The notes beneath the pieces were generated by a model, which was not told the DNA's origin, ran no database searches, and saw only the letters and a program-made list of their open reading frames with translations. The translations under genes were made by a program, and so were the position numbers. From Hyphomicrobiaceae bacterium (GTDB lineage Bacteria > Pseudomonadota > Alphaproteobacteria > Rhizobiales > Hyphomicrobiaceae), in the NCBI GenBank assembly GCA_041397645.1, contig JAWKWE010000004.1, forward strand, positions 2,852,001-2,916,000: DNA of 64,000 nucleotides, written 5' to 3'. Position 1 is the stretch's first letter. Each line of letters opens with the position of its first letter. Shown in pieces: positions 35,166 through 44,060 of this stretch.

Positions 35166-36509
35166 CTACCGCCCGTATTCGAACACGGTTTCGCCCGCAA
35201 CGATGGTGCGCAGGACGCGGCCTTGCATTTTGGCTTCGTCGAAGGGGGAGTTCTTTGAGCGCGAGCGCAGCAGGTCTTTGTTGACGACCCACGGCTCGCC
35301 CATGTCGAATAACACCAGATCCGCAATCGCGCCTTTTACGATGCGCCCGGAGTGAAGACCGAGCAGACGCGCGGGATTGATCGTCATGGCGCGCAGCACG
35401 ACGTTCAGCGGCACGTCGCCCGAATGCACCAGACGCAGCGCCGCGACCAGCAGCGTCTCAAGGCCCGCTGCGCCGTCGGCTGCTTCCGAGAAGGGACGGC
35501 GCTTGGTGTCAGCATCCTGCGGGTCGTGGCTTGAGACGATCACATCGATGTCTCCCGAGCCTACCGCGCGAACCATCGCCACACGGTCTTCCTCGCGTCG
35601 CAGCGGCGGACGGACTTTCAAGAACGTGCGGTATGAGCCGATGTCGTTCTCGTTCAGGGTCAAATGGTTGATCGAGACGCCGCACGTGACCGGCAGCTTG
35701 CGCGCCTTGGCGCTGCGGACCACCTCAAGGCTTTCCTCGCAACTGATCGTCGCCGCGTGATAGCGCCCGCCCGTCATCTCGACGAGCCGCACGTCGCGTT
35801 CCAGAACGATGGTTTCGGCGAGCTTGGAAGCGCCGGGCAGGCCGAGCCGAGCAGCAACCTCGCCCGAATTCATCGCCGCAGAGCCCGTCAGGTAAGGGTC
35901 TTCGGTGTGATGGACCACAAGTGCACCGAAGTCCTTGGCGTAGTTCAGGACATTGCGCATCACGCGCGTGTTGGCGATCGACGATTTGCCATTCGAGAAA
36001 GCGATGGCGCCCGCCCGCTTCAGCAGGCCGATCTCGGTCATCTCCTCGCCAGCGAGCCCTTTGGTCATGGCGGCCATGGTGTGGACATGCACAAGTGCGT
36101 TGTCACGGGCGCGGCGCTGGATGAAGTCCACGAGCGCGACCTGATCGATCACCGGGTTGGTATCGGGCATCACCACCATGGTGGTGACGCCGCCAGCTGC
36201 GGCCGCGTGGCTTGCCGTCTTCAAGGTCTCGCGATGCTCGAAGCCGGGCTCGCCGGTGAACACCTGCATGTCGATGAGGCCGGGCGCCAGCACGTGGCCC
36301 TTGCAATCGATCACCTCGACACCTGTGGGCGCGTTGCGGCGCAGGTGCGGTCCGAGATCGGCAATCAGCCCATCCTTGACGAGGACGCCGCCAGGCTCAT
36401 CCCGATTTGTCGAAGGATCGACTACACGCGCATTGATGAACACAATCGACTTGCCGGCGGGCAGGCTTTTTTCCGGCGTCTTGGATGTTGATTTTGATTG
36501 AGGGTTCAT
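35166..36509 (-). CDS. Dihydroorotase-like protein, probably non-catalytic (PyrC' / PyrX type)
   Basis: 447-aa amidohydrolase-fold protein in the place of pyrC. The metal-binding motif of true dihydroorotases (DxHxH-REPG) is replaced by DMQVFTGEPG near residue 80, so both His ligands are gone. The late Asp motif (TDHAPH) is replaced by SSHDPQDADTKRRPF. Other segments (HRETLKTASHAAAAGGVTTMVVMPDTNP, HHTEDPYL, GLETLLVA) keep the family fold. In pseudomonads an inactive PyrC' is required for assembly of aspartate carbamoyltransferase, and the same role is likely here since its start overlaps the pyrB stop as ATGA. An active dihydroorotase must then be encoded elsewhere. Confidence 0.88.
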   Translation of the reverse strand: MNPQSKSTSKTPEKSLPAGKSIVFINARVVDPSTNRDEPGGVLVKDGLIADLGPHLRRNAPTGVEVIDCKGHVLAPGLIDMQVFTGEPGFEHRETLKTASHAAAAGGVTTMVVMPDTNPVIDQVALVDFIQRRARDNALVHVHTMAAMTKGLAGEEMTEIGLLKRAGAIAFSNGKSSIANTRVMRNVLNYAKDFGALVVHHTEDPYLTGSAAMNSGEVAARLGLPGASKLAETIVLERDVRLVEMTGGRYHAATISCEESLEVVRSAKARKLPVTCGVSINHLTLNENDIGSYRTFLKVRPPLRREEDRVAMVRAVGSGDIDVIVSSHDPQDADTKRRPFSEAADGAAGLETLLVAALRLVHSGDVPLNVVLRAMTINPARLLGLHSGRIVKGAIADLVLFDMGEPWVVNKDLLRSRSKNSPFDEAKMQGRVLRTIVAGETVFEYGR

Positions 36510-37480
36510 GCGGCGTCACCATCCTGCTCGGGAAGGTGGGCGGCAAGCGCCTCAAGCACAGCCATGCGCACGGCGACACCCATCTCGACCTGCTCGCGAA
36601 TAACGCTGCGGCTGTCGTCGGCAACCGTGGAGGCAATTTCGACACCGCGGTTCATGGGGCCGGGATGCATGATCAGGGCGTCGGGCTTGGCGTGCGAAAG
36701 CTTCTCGTGGTCAAGGCCGAAGAAGTGGAAGAATTCGCGAGTCGAGGGCACATATGAACCCTCCATGCGCTCGCGCTGCAGGCGCAACATCATCACGACG
36801 TCGGCGCCCTCCAACCCCTTCCACATGTCGGTGTAAACTTCGGTGCCGAGGCGCTCGGGCGACGAGGGAAGCAGCGTGGAAGGCGCGATGATGCGAACGT
36901 TGGCGCCAAGCGTGTTGAGGAGATTGATGTTGGAGCGGGCCACCCGCGAATGCAGGATGTCGCCGCAAATCGCAACCGTCAGGCCGGAGATGCGTCCCTT
37001 GGCGCGGCGGATGGTGAGGGCATCGAGCAGGGCTTGGGTCGGATGCTGATGTGCGCCGTCGCCTGCATTGATCACCGAGCAATCCACCTTCTGCGACAGC
37101 AGCTCGACCGCGCCCGCCGCGTGATGGCGAACCACGATCAGATCGGGGCGCATGGCGTTGAGCGTCACTGCCGTATCGATCAGTGTCTCGCCCTTGGTGA
37201 CAGAGGACGTCGCGACATTCATGTTCATGACGTCGGCGTCCAGCCGCTTCGCCGCCATTTCGAAGGAGGCCTGGGTGCGCGTTGAGGACTCGAAGAAGAG
37301 GTTGATAAGCGTGCGGCCGGAAAGTACCGACCGTCTGCGCGCGCCGCGTTGAACGGCGTCGGCGTTGGCATCTGCAAGCTTTAATAGAAAATCTATCTCC
37401 GCTGCGCTCAACCCCTCGCACGTGAGAAGGTGGCGGCGCGGAAAACGCTGAAGCTCGGAAGCGGTCGCAGACTTGGCCAT
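36506..37480 (-). CDS. pyrB: Aspartate carbamoyltransferase catalytic subunit
   Basis: Second enzyme of pyrimidine synthesis: carbamoyl phosphate plus aspartate gives carbamoyl aspartate. The 324-aa product shows the carbamoyl-phosphate loop FFESSTRTQASFEMAAKRL, GDGAHQHPTQALLDALTI, ICGDILHSRVARSN (HSR loop) and MHPGPMNRGVEI. ATG 37480 gives a normal N-terminus; an in-frame TTG at 37543 is also open. No PyrI regulatory subunit is nearby, which fits the class that pairs with a dihydroorotase-like subunit. Confidence 0.95.
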   Translation of the reverse strand: MAKSATASELQRFPRRHLLTCEGLSAAEIDFLLKLADANADAVQRGARRRSVLSGRTLINLFFESSTRTQASFEMAAKRLDADVMNMNVATSSVTKGETLIDTAVTLNAMRPDLIVVRHHAAGAVELLSQKVDCSVINAGDGAHQHPTQALLDALTIRRAKGRISGLTVAICGDILHSRVARSNINLLNTLGANVRIIAPSTLLPSSPERLGTEVYTDMWKGLEGADVVMMLRLQRERMEGSYVPSTREFFHFFGLDHEKLSHAKPDALIMHPGPMNRGVEIASTVADDSRSVIREQVEMGVAVRMAVLEALAAHLPEQDGDAA

Positions 37481-37642
37481 TAAAGTCGTGTCTATACGGG
37501 GAGTCTTGGTGCCCCGCAAGCCGGACGGCGTCTCACGTCCCAACGCGGTATAGATTACGTTGCTGCGTGGCTCTTAGTGGGCCGTGCACGCCATGAACGA
37601 AAGCAGCACGAGAGCGGCTTAACGGCCGCCGGGAGGGCAGTT

Positions 37643-39304
37643 ATGACCCAAAGGTTCGCCACCCATGAGGTGTTTAACCAGACCCCGCCCTTGGAGGACG
37701 TCAACCTTTTCCTCTCCGATGGCCCGTTGCGGTCGGCCGTTTCACGAGGCTTGGGGTCAGCCGCAAACGAAACACCGGCCGGGACGGCTTTAGAAGCCCT
37801 GGCAGCCTTCGGAGCAGTGGCCGGGGGCGCCGAGGCGGCGGAATGGGCGCGGCAAGCCAATGCCATAACGCCTGTTCTCGAAACCCACGATGCCCGGGGC
37901 AACCGTTGCGACCGGGTGTTGTTTCATCCCGCCTACCACAACTTGATGGGCGCGAGTTTTGCCCATGGGGTGCATCGGCTGGATGAGGAAACAGATAGTC
38001 CGCACGTCATGCGCGCCGCCAAACTCTATCTCGCCGCGCAGATGGAGGCGGGGCATTGCTGTCCGCTGACCATGACAAATGCGGCGATGCCGGTGCTGGC
38101 GCGCGAACCCGAGCTTGCCGCGCTGTGGGGCATCAAGGCCGCTGCGACGGAGTATGATCCCTCGTTCCAACCGGCGACGGCGAAGTCATCGGTAACGCTT
38201 GGCATGGGGATGACGGAAAAGCAGGGTGGCAGTGACGTGCGCGCCAACACGACCGTCGCGGAGCCGGAAGGTCGGCGTGGGTCGGGACAGGCCTACCGGA
38301 TTACGGGCCACAAATGGTTCATGTCGGCGCCGATGTCGGATGCTTTCTTGGTGTTGGCACAGGCGCAAGGCGGTTTGACGTGCTTTTTAATGCCGCGGTT
38401 TACGCCCGATGGCGCGGTCAACTCTATCCACTTTCAACGATTGAAGGCCAAACTGGGTAACCGCTCCAACGCGTCGAGCGAGGTGGAATTCCTTGGTGCC
38501 TATGGGATGGCCATTGGGGATGAAGGCGAGGGGACCCGTGTCATCATCGACATGGTGACGCTGACCCGGCTGGATTGTGCGGTGTCGTCGGCTGCCTTGA
38601 TGCGGCAGGCCCTCTCACATGCGATACACCACGCGCGCCATCGCACGGCATTCCAGAAGAAACTGATCGACCAACCTTTGATGACCCACGTTCTGGCTGC
38701 TTTGGCGCTCGACGTCGAGGCAGCGGTGGCGCTCGTGTTCCGCCTGGCGCGGGCTTTCGATACGCCGGGCGAAGAGTTCTCGCACGCTTGGCGGCGTTTG
38801 ATGACTCCGATCGTCAAATATTGGATCTGCAAGAGTGCGCCGCCGTTCGTGGCGGAAGCGATGGAGTGTCTCGGTGGTAACGGTTATGTGGAAACGGGGC
38901 CGTTGGCGCGGATCTATCGCGAAGTGCCGGTCAACTCGATCTGGGAAGGCTCGGGCAACATCATGGCGCTCGATGTGGTGAGGGTGTTGCGCCGCGAGCC
39001 GGAACTTGCCCAATGCCTTCTCGAAGAAGCCCGCCCACGCTCCAAGCGGCTGGAGTTGATCGCGCTGCGAGACAAACTCGCCACTCTGCTCGGCGATGCT
39101 GCAAACCTCGAAGCTAATGCGCGCACCCTTTGCGAGGGTTTCGCGCTATATGGCGCGGCTAGCTTGTTGGAGCGCGGTGCATCGGCGGCGGTCGCGGATG
39201 GCTTCTCGCGGGCACGGCTGTCGCGCGATCACGCAGGCACTTACGGGACCGCCCGCCTGGCCGACCCGCGTGCGATCATTGAGAGCGCTGGATCTAGTCC
39301 CTAA
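37643..39304 (+). CDS. aidB: AidB-like acyl-CoA dehydrogenase family protein
   Basis: 553-aa flavoprotein of the acyl-CoA dehydrogenase superfamily matching AidB, which in E. coli is induced by alkylating agents and binds DNA. Diagnostic segments are RFATHEVFNQTPPLEDVNLF at the N-terminus, MGMTEKQGGSDVRANTT, GHKWFMSAPMSDAFLVLAQ (flavin site), and EAMECLGGNGYVETGPLARIYREVPVNSIWEGSGNIMALD, where the AidB-type RExxxxSIWEGSGN region replaces the usual catalytic loop. GGGAGGG at 37631-37637 fixes the start at 37643. It is divergent from pyrB. Confidence 0.92.
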   Translation: MTQRFATHEVFNQTPPLEDVNLFLSDGPLRSAVSRGLGSAANETPAGTALEALAAFGAVAGGAEAAEWARQANAITPVLETHDARGNRCDRVLFHPAYHNLMGASFAHGVHRLDEETDSPHVMRAAKLYLAAQMEAGHCCPLTMTNAAMPVLAREPELAALWGIKAAATEYDPSFQPATAKSSVTLGMGMTEKQGGSDVRANTTVAEPEGRRGSGQAYRITGHKWFMSAPMSDAFLVLAQAQGGLTCFLMPRFTPDGAVNSIHFQRLKAKLGNRSNASSEVEFLGAYGMAIGDEGEGTRVIIDMVTLTRLDCAVSSAALMRQALSHAIHHARHRTAFQKKLIDQPLMTHVLAALALDVEAAVALVFRLARAFDTPGEEFSHAWRRLMTPIVKYWICKSAPPFVAEAMECLGGNGYVETGPLARIYREVPVNSIWEGSGNIMALDVVRVLRREPELAQCLLEEARPRSKRLELIALRDKLATLLGDAANLEANARTLCEGFALYGAASLLERGASAAVADGFSRARLSRDHAGTYGTARLADPRAIIESAGSSP

Positions 39305-39307
39305 ATT

Positions 39308-40183
39308 CTATTTCGCGGGCGTGCGAAGAAGGCGCAGACCCAAACGCAGCTCGTCGGCCGTCATCCACGCCCACAGGCCAAGCATTGATGCGAGGAGAAC
39401 GCCGCCACCTCCGATCAAGAGCCAATGGAACCAGCTTAGCGACCGATTGTCGGCGGCGCTGGCCGACAGTCGTGCGATGATGCGGGATTTTGGACCGGCA
39501 AGTACATAGCTTGCTTTGATTGCGCCTTTGCTCTGAGCGTCGCCGATAACCACAATAGGTTTGCCGACCGCAAGCCCGCGCTGTTCTCTCCAGCCATCGC
39601 GGCTACGTTCGCTATCGTGATCCCAGATGGGAAGAACAGGTGGAGGCGCGTGGGCTTCGGCAAGTGGTTCGCGTGGCCAGAACGTGTAATCAGTGTTTGC
39701 AACTTCAATGCGTTCGCCGTCATCCGACACAAGCGCGAATGATGATGCTTCCGGCTTTTCCGCGGGAACCCAAAGCGTTTTGCTTTCGATATTGCCTTCG
39801 CCCTGACTGACGTAGCGGCGGTACCATTGGTAAGCGACGAAGTTTTTGGACAGCGGCTGGTTGTCCTCGGCAATGCGCCCCTCAATGATCGCCGTGCCGT
39901 CTTCGTTCGCCGATTTGAGAAAATCTGCGAAGGCAAGGTAGCGGGTTGCTTCGTCGGATCCCGATGACTTTAGCCATAATCCAGCGCCCAAGACTGCCGC
40001 GCCGATAAGGGCACCGCTGCCATAGATCTTGGCACTTTCCCAAAGCTGTTCGGACCGCAATGCAATGGCGTCGCGCAGCGAGACGGTCGCAGAGCCGTCC
40101 CTTTCCGGTGTTGGGGGAGCGTTTCGCTCGGGCTTAGATGCAATTCTGGGCGATGTGCGCCGCTTCCTTTGTTCTTTCACCAT
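39308..40183 (-). CDS. Hypothetical two-TM membrane protein (weak GIDE-domain resemblance)
   Basis: 291-aa protein with a basic N-terminus, a TM helix at about 54-72, a soluble region of about 180 residues and a second TM at about 252-274. The middle part (FVAYQWYRRYVSQGEGN ... SSFALVSDDGERIEVANTDYTFWP) recalls the GIDE/MULAN domain found in some bacterial membrane proteins: a conserved Tyr/Trp region followed by 'F.l.DdG..v.V'. This is a tentative resemblance. It is convergent with aidB (three bases apart) and divergent from the decayed ATPase. Confidence 0.65.
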   Translation of the reverse strand: MVKEQRKRRTSPRIASKPERNAPPTPERDGSATVSLRDAIALRSEQLWESAKIYGSGALIGAAVLGAGLWLKSSGSDEATRYLAFADFLKSANEDGTAIIEGRIAEDNQPLSKNFVAYQWYRRYVSQGEGNIESKTLWVPAEKPEASSFALVSDDGERIEVANTDYTFWPREPLAEAHAPPPVLPIWDHDSERSRDGWREQRGLAVGKPIVVIGDAQSKGAIKASYVLAGPKSRIIARLSASAADNRSLSWFHWLLIGGGGVLLASMLGLWAWMTADELRLGLRLLRTPAK

Positions 40184-40295
40184 GTTCCGCTAGCTGGCTT
40201 CTTGTCTCTTGAGGGTTCGTCCGCGCACGTTTCATCAACGGACCACTATAATGCGCTGAGCGCAACCCTTCGCCTTTCAATTCACGGCGAGGTGA

Positions 40296-41245
40296 ATAGC
40301 CCACGTAGAACTCAGCGGGGTGCGACCGGCCGCGACAGATGTGCTGTGCACCGACAAGACCGGAACGCTGACCAAGGGCGTTGTGGAGTTGAGTGGCGCG
40401 CTCGACGCGAGCGGCGCCGAGTCGGCAAGAACGTTTCACTTGGCCTTTATCAATGCGAAGTTGGAGACGGGGATCGAGAACCCGCTCGACGCGGCCATCA
40501 TTGCGAGTGCCGAAAGAAAAAAATCCTCCGATGAAGTCCCAGCAAAGATTGACGAAATTCCCTACGATTTCCTGCGCAAACGACTGACGATCGTTGTGGA
40601 GGCAGATGGCAGACGCCACACCATTATCACCAAGGGTGCCTTTGACAATGTTCTGGCTTGCTGCGCTCAGTTTGCGACCGAGGACGGCAACAGGCCGCTT
40701 GACGACGCTGTCGTAGAGAAGGCGCGGGCCTTCTATGAGAAACGCGGGCAAGCAGGCTTTCGCGTGCTGGGTTTGGCGAGCAAAGAAATGACCAGAACTC
40801 CGCAGCGTTGGGACATTGGCCATATCCAATCGTTCATGCTGGTGTTCGGACTGATCAGTACGCTTTTTGATCTGGTGACGTTTAGCGTGCTGTTATTGGT
40901 ATTTCACGCCGATGAAGCGCTGTTTCAGAGCACCTGGTTCGTCGTGTCGGTGATGACCGAGCTTGCCGTGCTGCTCTGGTATTGAGGACACATAGGCCAG
41001 CTTGGATGAGCGCGCCCAGCTCCACGCTCCTAATGACTACAATTGCCGTTTTTGCGCTCTCCCTCATCCTCACCTACATTCCATTTCTGGATGAGATGTT
41101 TGGGTTCGTGCGCATACCCTGGCACCTTATGTTGATTGGCTTGCTCGTCGTCGCGGCTTACGTGGCAACGACAGAGCGGGCAAAGACATGGTACTTCGGG
41201 CGCAAAAAGCCCGAATCGCTCAAGCAGGCGATGCCCGTTAGGTGA
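40296..41245 (+). pseudogene. Decayed P-type ATPase (Mg-transporting P3B type), truncated, deleted and frameshifted
   Basis: Remnant of a magnesium-transport-type P-type ATPase. An open frame starts abruptly at the phosphorylation site DVLCTDKTGTLTKG with no actuator domain or first four TM helices. It runs through the nucleotide domain (ENPLDAAIIASA, IPYDFLRKRLTIVVEADG, IITKGAFDNVL, FRVLGLASKEM) and then jumps to the last TM region (WDIGHIQSFMLVFGLISTLFDLVTF). This removes the rest of the P domain, including the GDGxND hinge, and about three helices. After ELAVLLWY a stop falls at 40985, and the final two helices continue in another frame (RTHRPAWMSAPS ... FGFVRIPWHLMLIGLLVVAAYVATTERAKTW) to 41245. 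Upstream in-frame stop at 40293. Confidence 0.85.
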
Positions 41246-42449
41246 ACAGCCAGCTGGAAACGCCGCCGCGGCGCGCAAGATCGGTGAGGTCGGCGTCGAG
41301 ACCGGCGAAGACCAGATGCGAGGCGGTCGGATCGAACCAGGGTGCGCCTTCGTGCGCGTTGCGATAAGGCGCGAGTAAAGACCACCAGGCGTGCTGGTCC
41401 CATGTGCTTTCCGGCATGGCGAGTGGCGGCAGGCGTCGCAGGCCGGTTTGCGAAGCCATCCAGCCGTACGCTGCCTGCCAAACGTCGCTGGATGCAGCCA
41501 TGTTGTGGCGGGCCTTTAGTTGATTGATAGCGAGCACGCCGCCTTCGCGTGTGTGTTGGCCGATTTCCAATGTCGCGACCCGCGAGCCGTTGCGCTTTAC
41601 CGAGAACAGGCGGCAGCGATCGCGCACGATGCGCTCGGCGTACTGGTCGGCGCAATTGTGCATGGCCGCTGCTTCCTTCAGCAGGCTGTCTGCATCGAGC
41701 AGCGCCTCGAAGCTGAAGCCGAGTACGGTGCGCGGTTCAAGCCAGCTATCCTTCAGCGCGCCCGACGGCAGTTGCAGCACAAGCCGGATGCGATTGAACC
41801 AGCTTTTGGCGGCGCAGAGTGCCGTGTCGAGCGCGATTTCGGGACGCCAGGGCACGACGATCAATTTGAAGGCGTCAGTATCGGGCCGGCCAGAGTGCCA
41901 AGCGTAGGCGGAGAGGATGGCGAGCGCCCGGCGAGGATCGAGTTCGTCGGCGAACAACGGCTGACCGGCAAGCCAGATGGCGAAATCTTCCCCGCAGGCT
42001 TCGCTGGCGAATAGAATCGAACGAAGCCAAGTGCGGCTTTCGGAGGTTGAGCGTGGCAGGCGGTGCACGATCTGGCGGGTGAACGCGGCACTTTGCGGCA
42101 GCACTCCAGAAATGTCGCCGAAGGCTTCCGGCGGCAGGCGCCGCAGCCACATCGGCAGACCGAGAGTGCGCGCGACGACTTTCAAAGGTGCGCCGGCATC
42201 GACAGCCGCGAGTGCGCCCAGCCGCGACTGCGCGGAACCGGAACGCGCAGCAAGCGCATAGAGCAGCCCGGGAAAGGTATCGCACAAATCGCCAGCACGC
42301 GGGGAGCTGCGGATAAGCCTTCTGATTTCGCGACGAACGGAGGGTGCGAACCGGAGAATCTGGCGCTCGCTCAATTCACCCGCTGGGTAGGAAACCGCAC
42401 TTCGGCCCGGGAGAATTTGAACGGGCGACAACGGCAGATCTTCGGACAT
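41238..42449 (-). CDS. PcfJ-like domain protein
   Basis: 403-aa protein. Its C-terminal half matches the PcfJ-like family: DADSLLKEAAAMHNCADQYAERI, RLFSVKRNGSRVATLEIG, then GVLAINQLKARHNM, the usual order of a His-Asn-Cys motif, a beta hairpin and a Gln/Asn motif. The N-terminal 200 residues are helical and Arg/Leu-rich. PcfJ was named from a conjugative plasmid but most homologues are chromosomal and of unknown function. No signal peptide. Its stop overlaps the end of the decayed ATPase by eight bases. AGGAA precedes the ATG. Confidence 0.75.
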   Translation of the reverse strand: MSEDLPLSPVQILPGRSAVSYPAGELSERQILRFAPSVRREIRRLIRSSPRAGDLCDTFPGLLYALAARSGSAQSRLGALAAVDAGAPLKVVARTLGLPMWLRRLPPEAFGDISGVLPQSAAFTRQIVHRLPRSTSESRTWLRSILFASEACGEDFAIWLAGQPLFADELDPRRALAILSAYAWHSGRPDTDAFKLIVVPWRPEIALDTALCAAKSWFNRIRLVLQLPSGALKDSWLEPRTVLGFSFEALLDADSLLKEAAAMHNCADQYAERIVRDRCRLFSVKRNGSRVATLEIGQHTREGGVLAINQLKARHNMAASSDVWQAAYGWMASQTGLRRLPPLAMPESTWDQHAWWSLLAPYRNAHEGAPWFDPTASHLVFAGLDADLTDLARRGGVSSWLFT

Positions 42450-42602
42450 TTTCCAAAGTTCCTGGCAACTAGATTACGCGCGCCCCATTCTCTAACCTCT
42501 TAAAGCAATGCGGCGGTCCTGCGACGCGCGCGCAAAGAAACTGTTGTAGCAAGTTTCCTTGCCCGCAAGGCTGTGTTGCGTTGAGTGCGGTACGGGTAGC
42601 TG

Positions 42603-43106
42603 TCAGATCCGCGCGCTATCGCGCAGCCGGTCGAGGGCGCTTTGCAGGATCAAGGTGGCCGCCAGCTTATCGATGACTTCCGCCCGCCGTTTTCGGCTTT
42701 GGTCGGCCTCTATCAACATGCGCTCTGCAAGTTGCGTCGTAAGCCGCTCGTCCCATAGCAGGATCGGTGTCGGCGTGAGTTTGTTGATATTGCGGCAGAG
42801 CGCCCGGGTGCCTTGTGCGCGCGGGCCCTCGGTACCGTCGAGATTGGCTGGCAGGCCCACAACATAACCGCCGACTTGGTGCTCGCGCGTCAGGTCAAGC
42901 AGGCGGGCGGCGTCGAGGGAGAATTTCTTGCGCTGGATTGTCTCCAGCGGGGAGGCGATCGTGCGGGTAACGTCGCTGAGGGCGAGGCCCAGGGTCTTTG
43001 TGCCCGCGTCGATACCGATCAGACGGCTGTTGGGGGTGAGGCCGGCGATAAAGGCCGCGATATCCTCGGTTGTGGTGCCCGTTGCGGGCGGGGCGCTTTC
43101 AGTCAT
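42603..43106 (-). CDS. ruvX: RuvX/YqgF family putative Holliday junction resolvase / pre-16S rRNA nuclease
   Basis: 167-aa RNase H-like protein; the E. coli YqgF homologue is needed for 16S rRNA 5'-end maturation. The catalytic acidic residues are in GIDAGTKTLGLALSD, PTPILLWDERLTTQLAERML and EVIDKLAATLILQ. About 25 extra residues precede the core. It is divergent from gatC across 250 bp; ruvX beside gatCAB is a common Hyphomicrobiales arrangement. Confidence 0.92.
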   Translation of the reverse strand: MTESAPPATGTTTEDIAAFIAGLTPNSRLIGIDAGTKTLGLALSDVTRTIASPLETIQRKKFSLDAARLLDLTREHQVGGYVVGLPANLDGTEGPRAQGTRALCRNINKLTPTPILLWDERLTTQLAERMLIEADQSRKRRAEVIDKLAATLILQSALDRLRDSARI

Positions 43107-43359
43107 GAAGCTTCGGTCTGGCTTTGTTGGCAGCTATCGGGCTGCTTTTCCGGATTAAATCTGGGCCCGGACGAGGACTTCAAGCCGCAGGACGAAGGTT
43201 TATGTCAGTCTATCATATTCCCTTCTAGCCCGGCGCGATGACGAAGTCCTGCGGCAAACGGCGAAACGCCCGCTGTCGGGTTGCGCTGGGGCGCAAACTC
43301 CCGGTATGAGAGCACCAAGCCACGCGGATTTTCCGCTTATTCCCGTAAGGACTGAGAAC

Positions 43360-43647
43360 ATGCAGGTCGATGAAAAGACCGTCCGGCGCATCGCGCATCT
43401 TGCTCGTATCAAGATCACAGATGCGGAGGCCAAGGGGCTGGAAAAGGAACTCACGCAGATTTTGGAGTGGGTGGAGCAACTTGACGAGGTCGATACGGCC
43501 AACGTCGAGCCGATGACGCGGGTTGTCGCGCAGAAATTGAAGAAGCGCACCGACAAAGTGACGGATGGCGAAAAAGCCGACGATGTGACTGCCAATGCGC
43601 CGATGACAGAAGATCATTTCTACGTCGTGCCCAAAGTCGTGGAGTAG
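43360..43647 (+). CDS. gatC: Aspartyl/glutamyl-tRNA amidotransferase subunit C
   Basis: Small subunit that stabilises GatA in the GatCAB complex, which converts mischarged Glu-tRNA(Gln) or Asp-tRNA(Asn) to the correct form. The 95-aa product has VRRIAHLARIKITDAEAKGLEKELTQILEWVEQLDEVD and VEPMTRV, typical of the family, and the C-terminal DVTANAPMTEDHFYVVPKVVE tail that wraps GatA. AAGGA at 43347-43351 supports ATG 43360. Confidence 0.94.
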   Translation: MQVDEKTVRRIAHLARIKITDAEAKGLEKELTQILEWVEQLDEVDTANVEPMTRVVAQKLKKRTDKVTDGEKADDVTANAPMTEDHFYVVPKVVE

Positions 43648-43650
43648 GCC

Positions 43651-44055
43651 ATGCGCCCATTGATGATCGCGAGCCTGGTTGCCGCCAGTTGCGCATTGAC
43701 CTGGGTGGCACTTGCTGAGGTGAAAGGCAACTTCATCGGGCCGGGAACGTACGCTACCGCTGACGGCTGCAAGAAAGTCGCGGCCTTGGCGCAAGGAAAG
43801 GAACGGAATGTCGAGACCGTTCCCGAAACACTGACGAAAGATGGCTTCCAGGGCTGGGAGGGCTCTTGCACCTTCCGCTCGATCACCGAAGTCGAAAAGG
43901 GTGCGAAGTGGAAGGCTGCCATGGATTGCCAGGAAGGCGCCGAAGAGGGGCCGGAGAGTGATCTGTTTGAACGGCTGGACGACGGGTCGTTGAAGGTCAC
44001 CGTGATGGGTAATGACACGATATTCGTGCGCTGCGATGCTGAGAAGGGGAAGTAA
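43651..44055 (+). CDS. Exported four-cysteine hypothetical protein between gatC and gatA
   Basis: 134-aa protein with a signal peptide (MRPLMIASLVAASCALTWVALA). The mature part carries four cysteines (DGCKK, GSCTF, MDCQE, VRCDA), enough for two disulfides, in a small mainly beta domain. Segments are FIGPGTYATADGCKKVAAL and FQGWEGSCTFRSITEV. It starts three bases after the gatC stop and ends five before gatA, so it is fully embedded in the operon. I do not recognise the family; similar exported proteins occur in other Hyphomicrobiales. Likely periplasmic, so unrelated to amidotransferase chemistry. Confidence 0.8.
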   Translation: MRPLMIASLVAASCALTWVALAEVKGNFIGPGTYATADGCKKVAALAQGKERNVETVPETLTKDGFQGWEGSCTFRSITEVEKGAKWKAAMDCQEGAEEGPESDLFERLDDGSLKVTVMGNDTIFVRCDAEKGK

Positions 44056-44060
44056 GGGCC

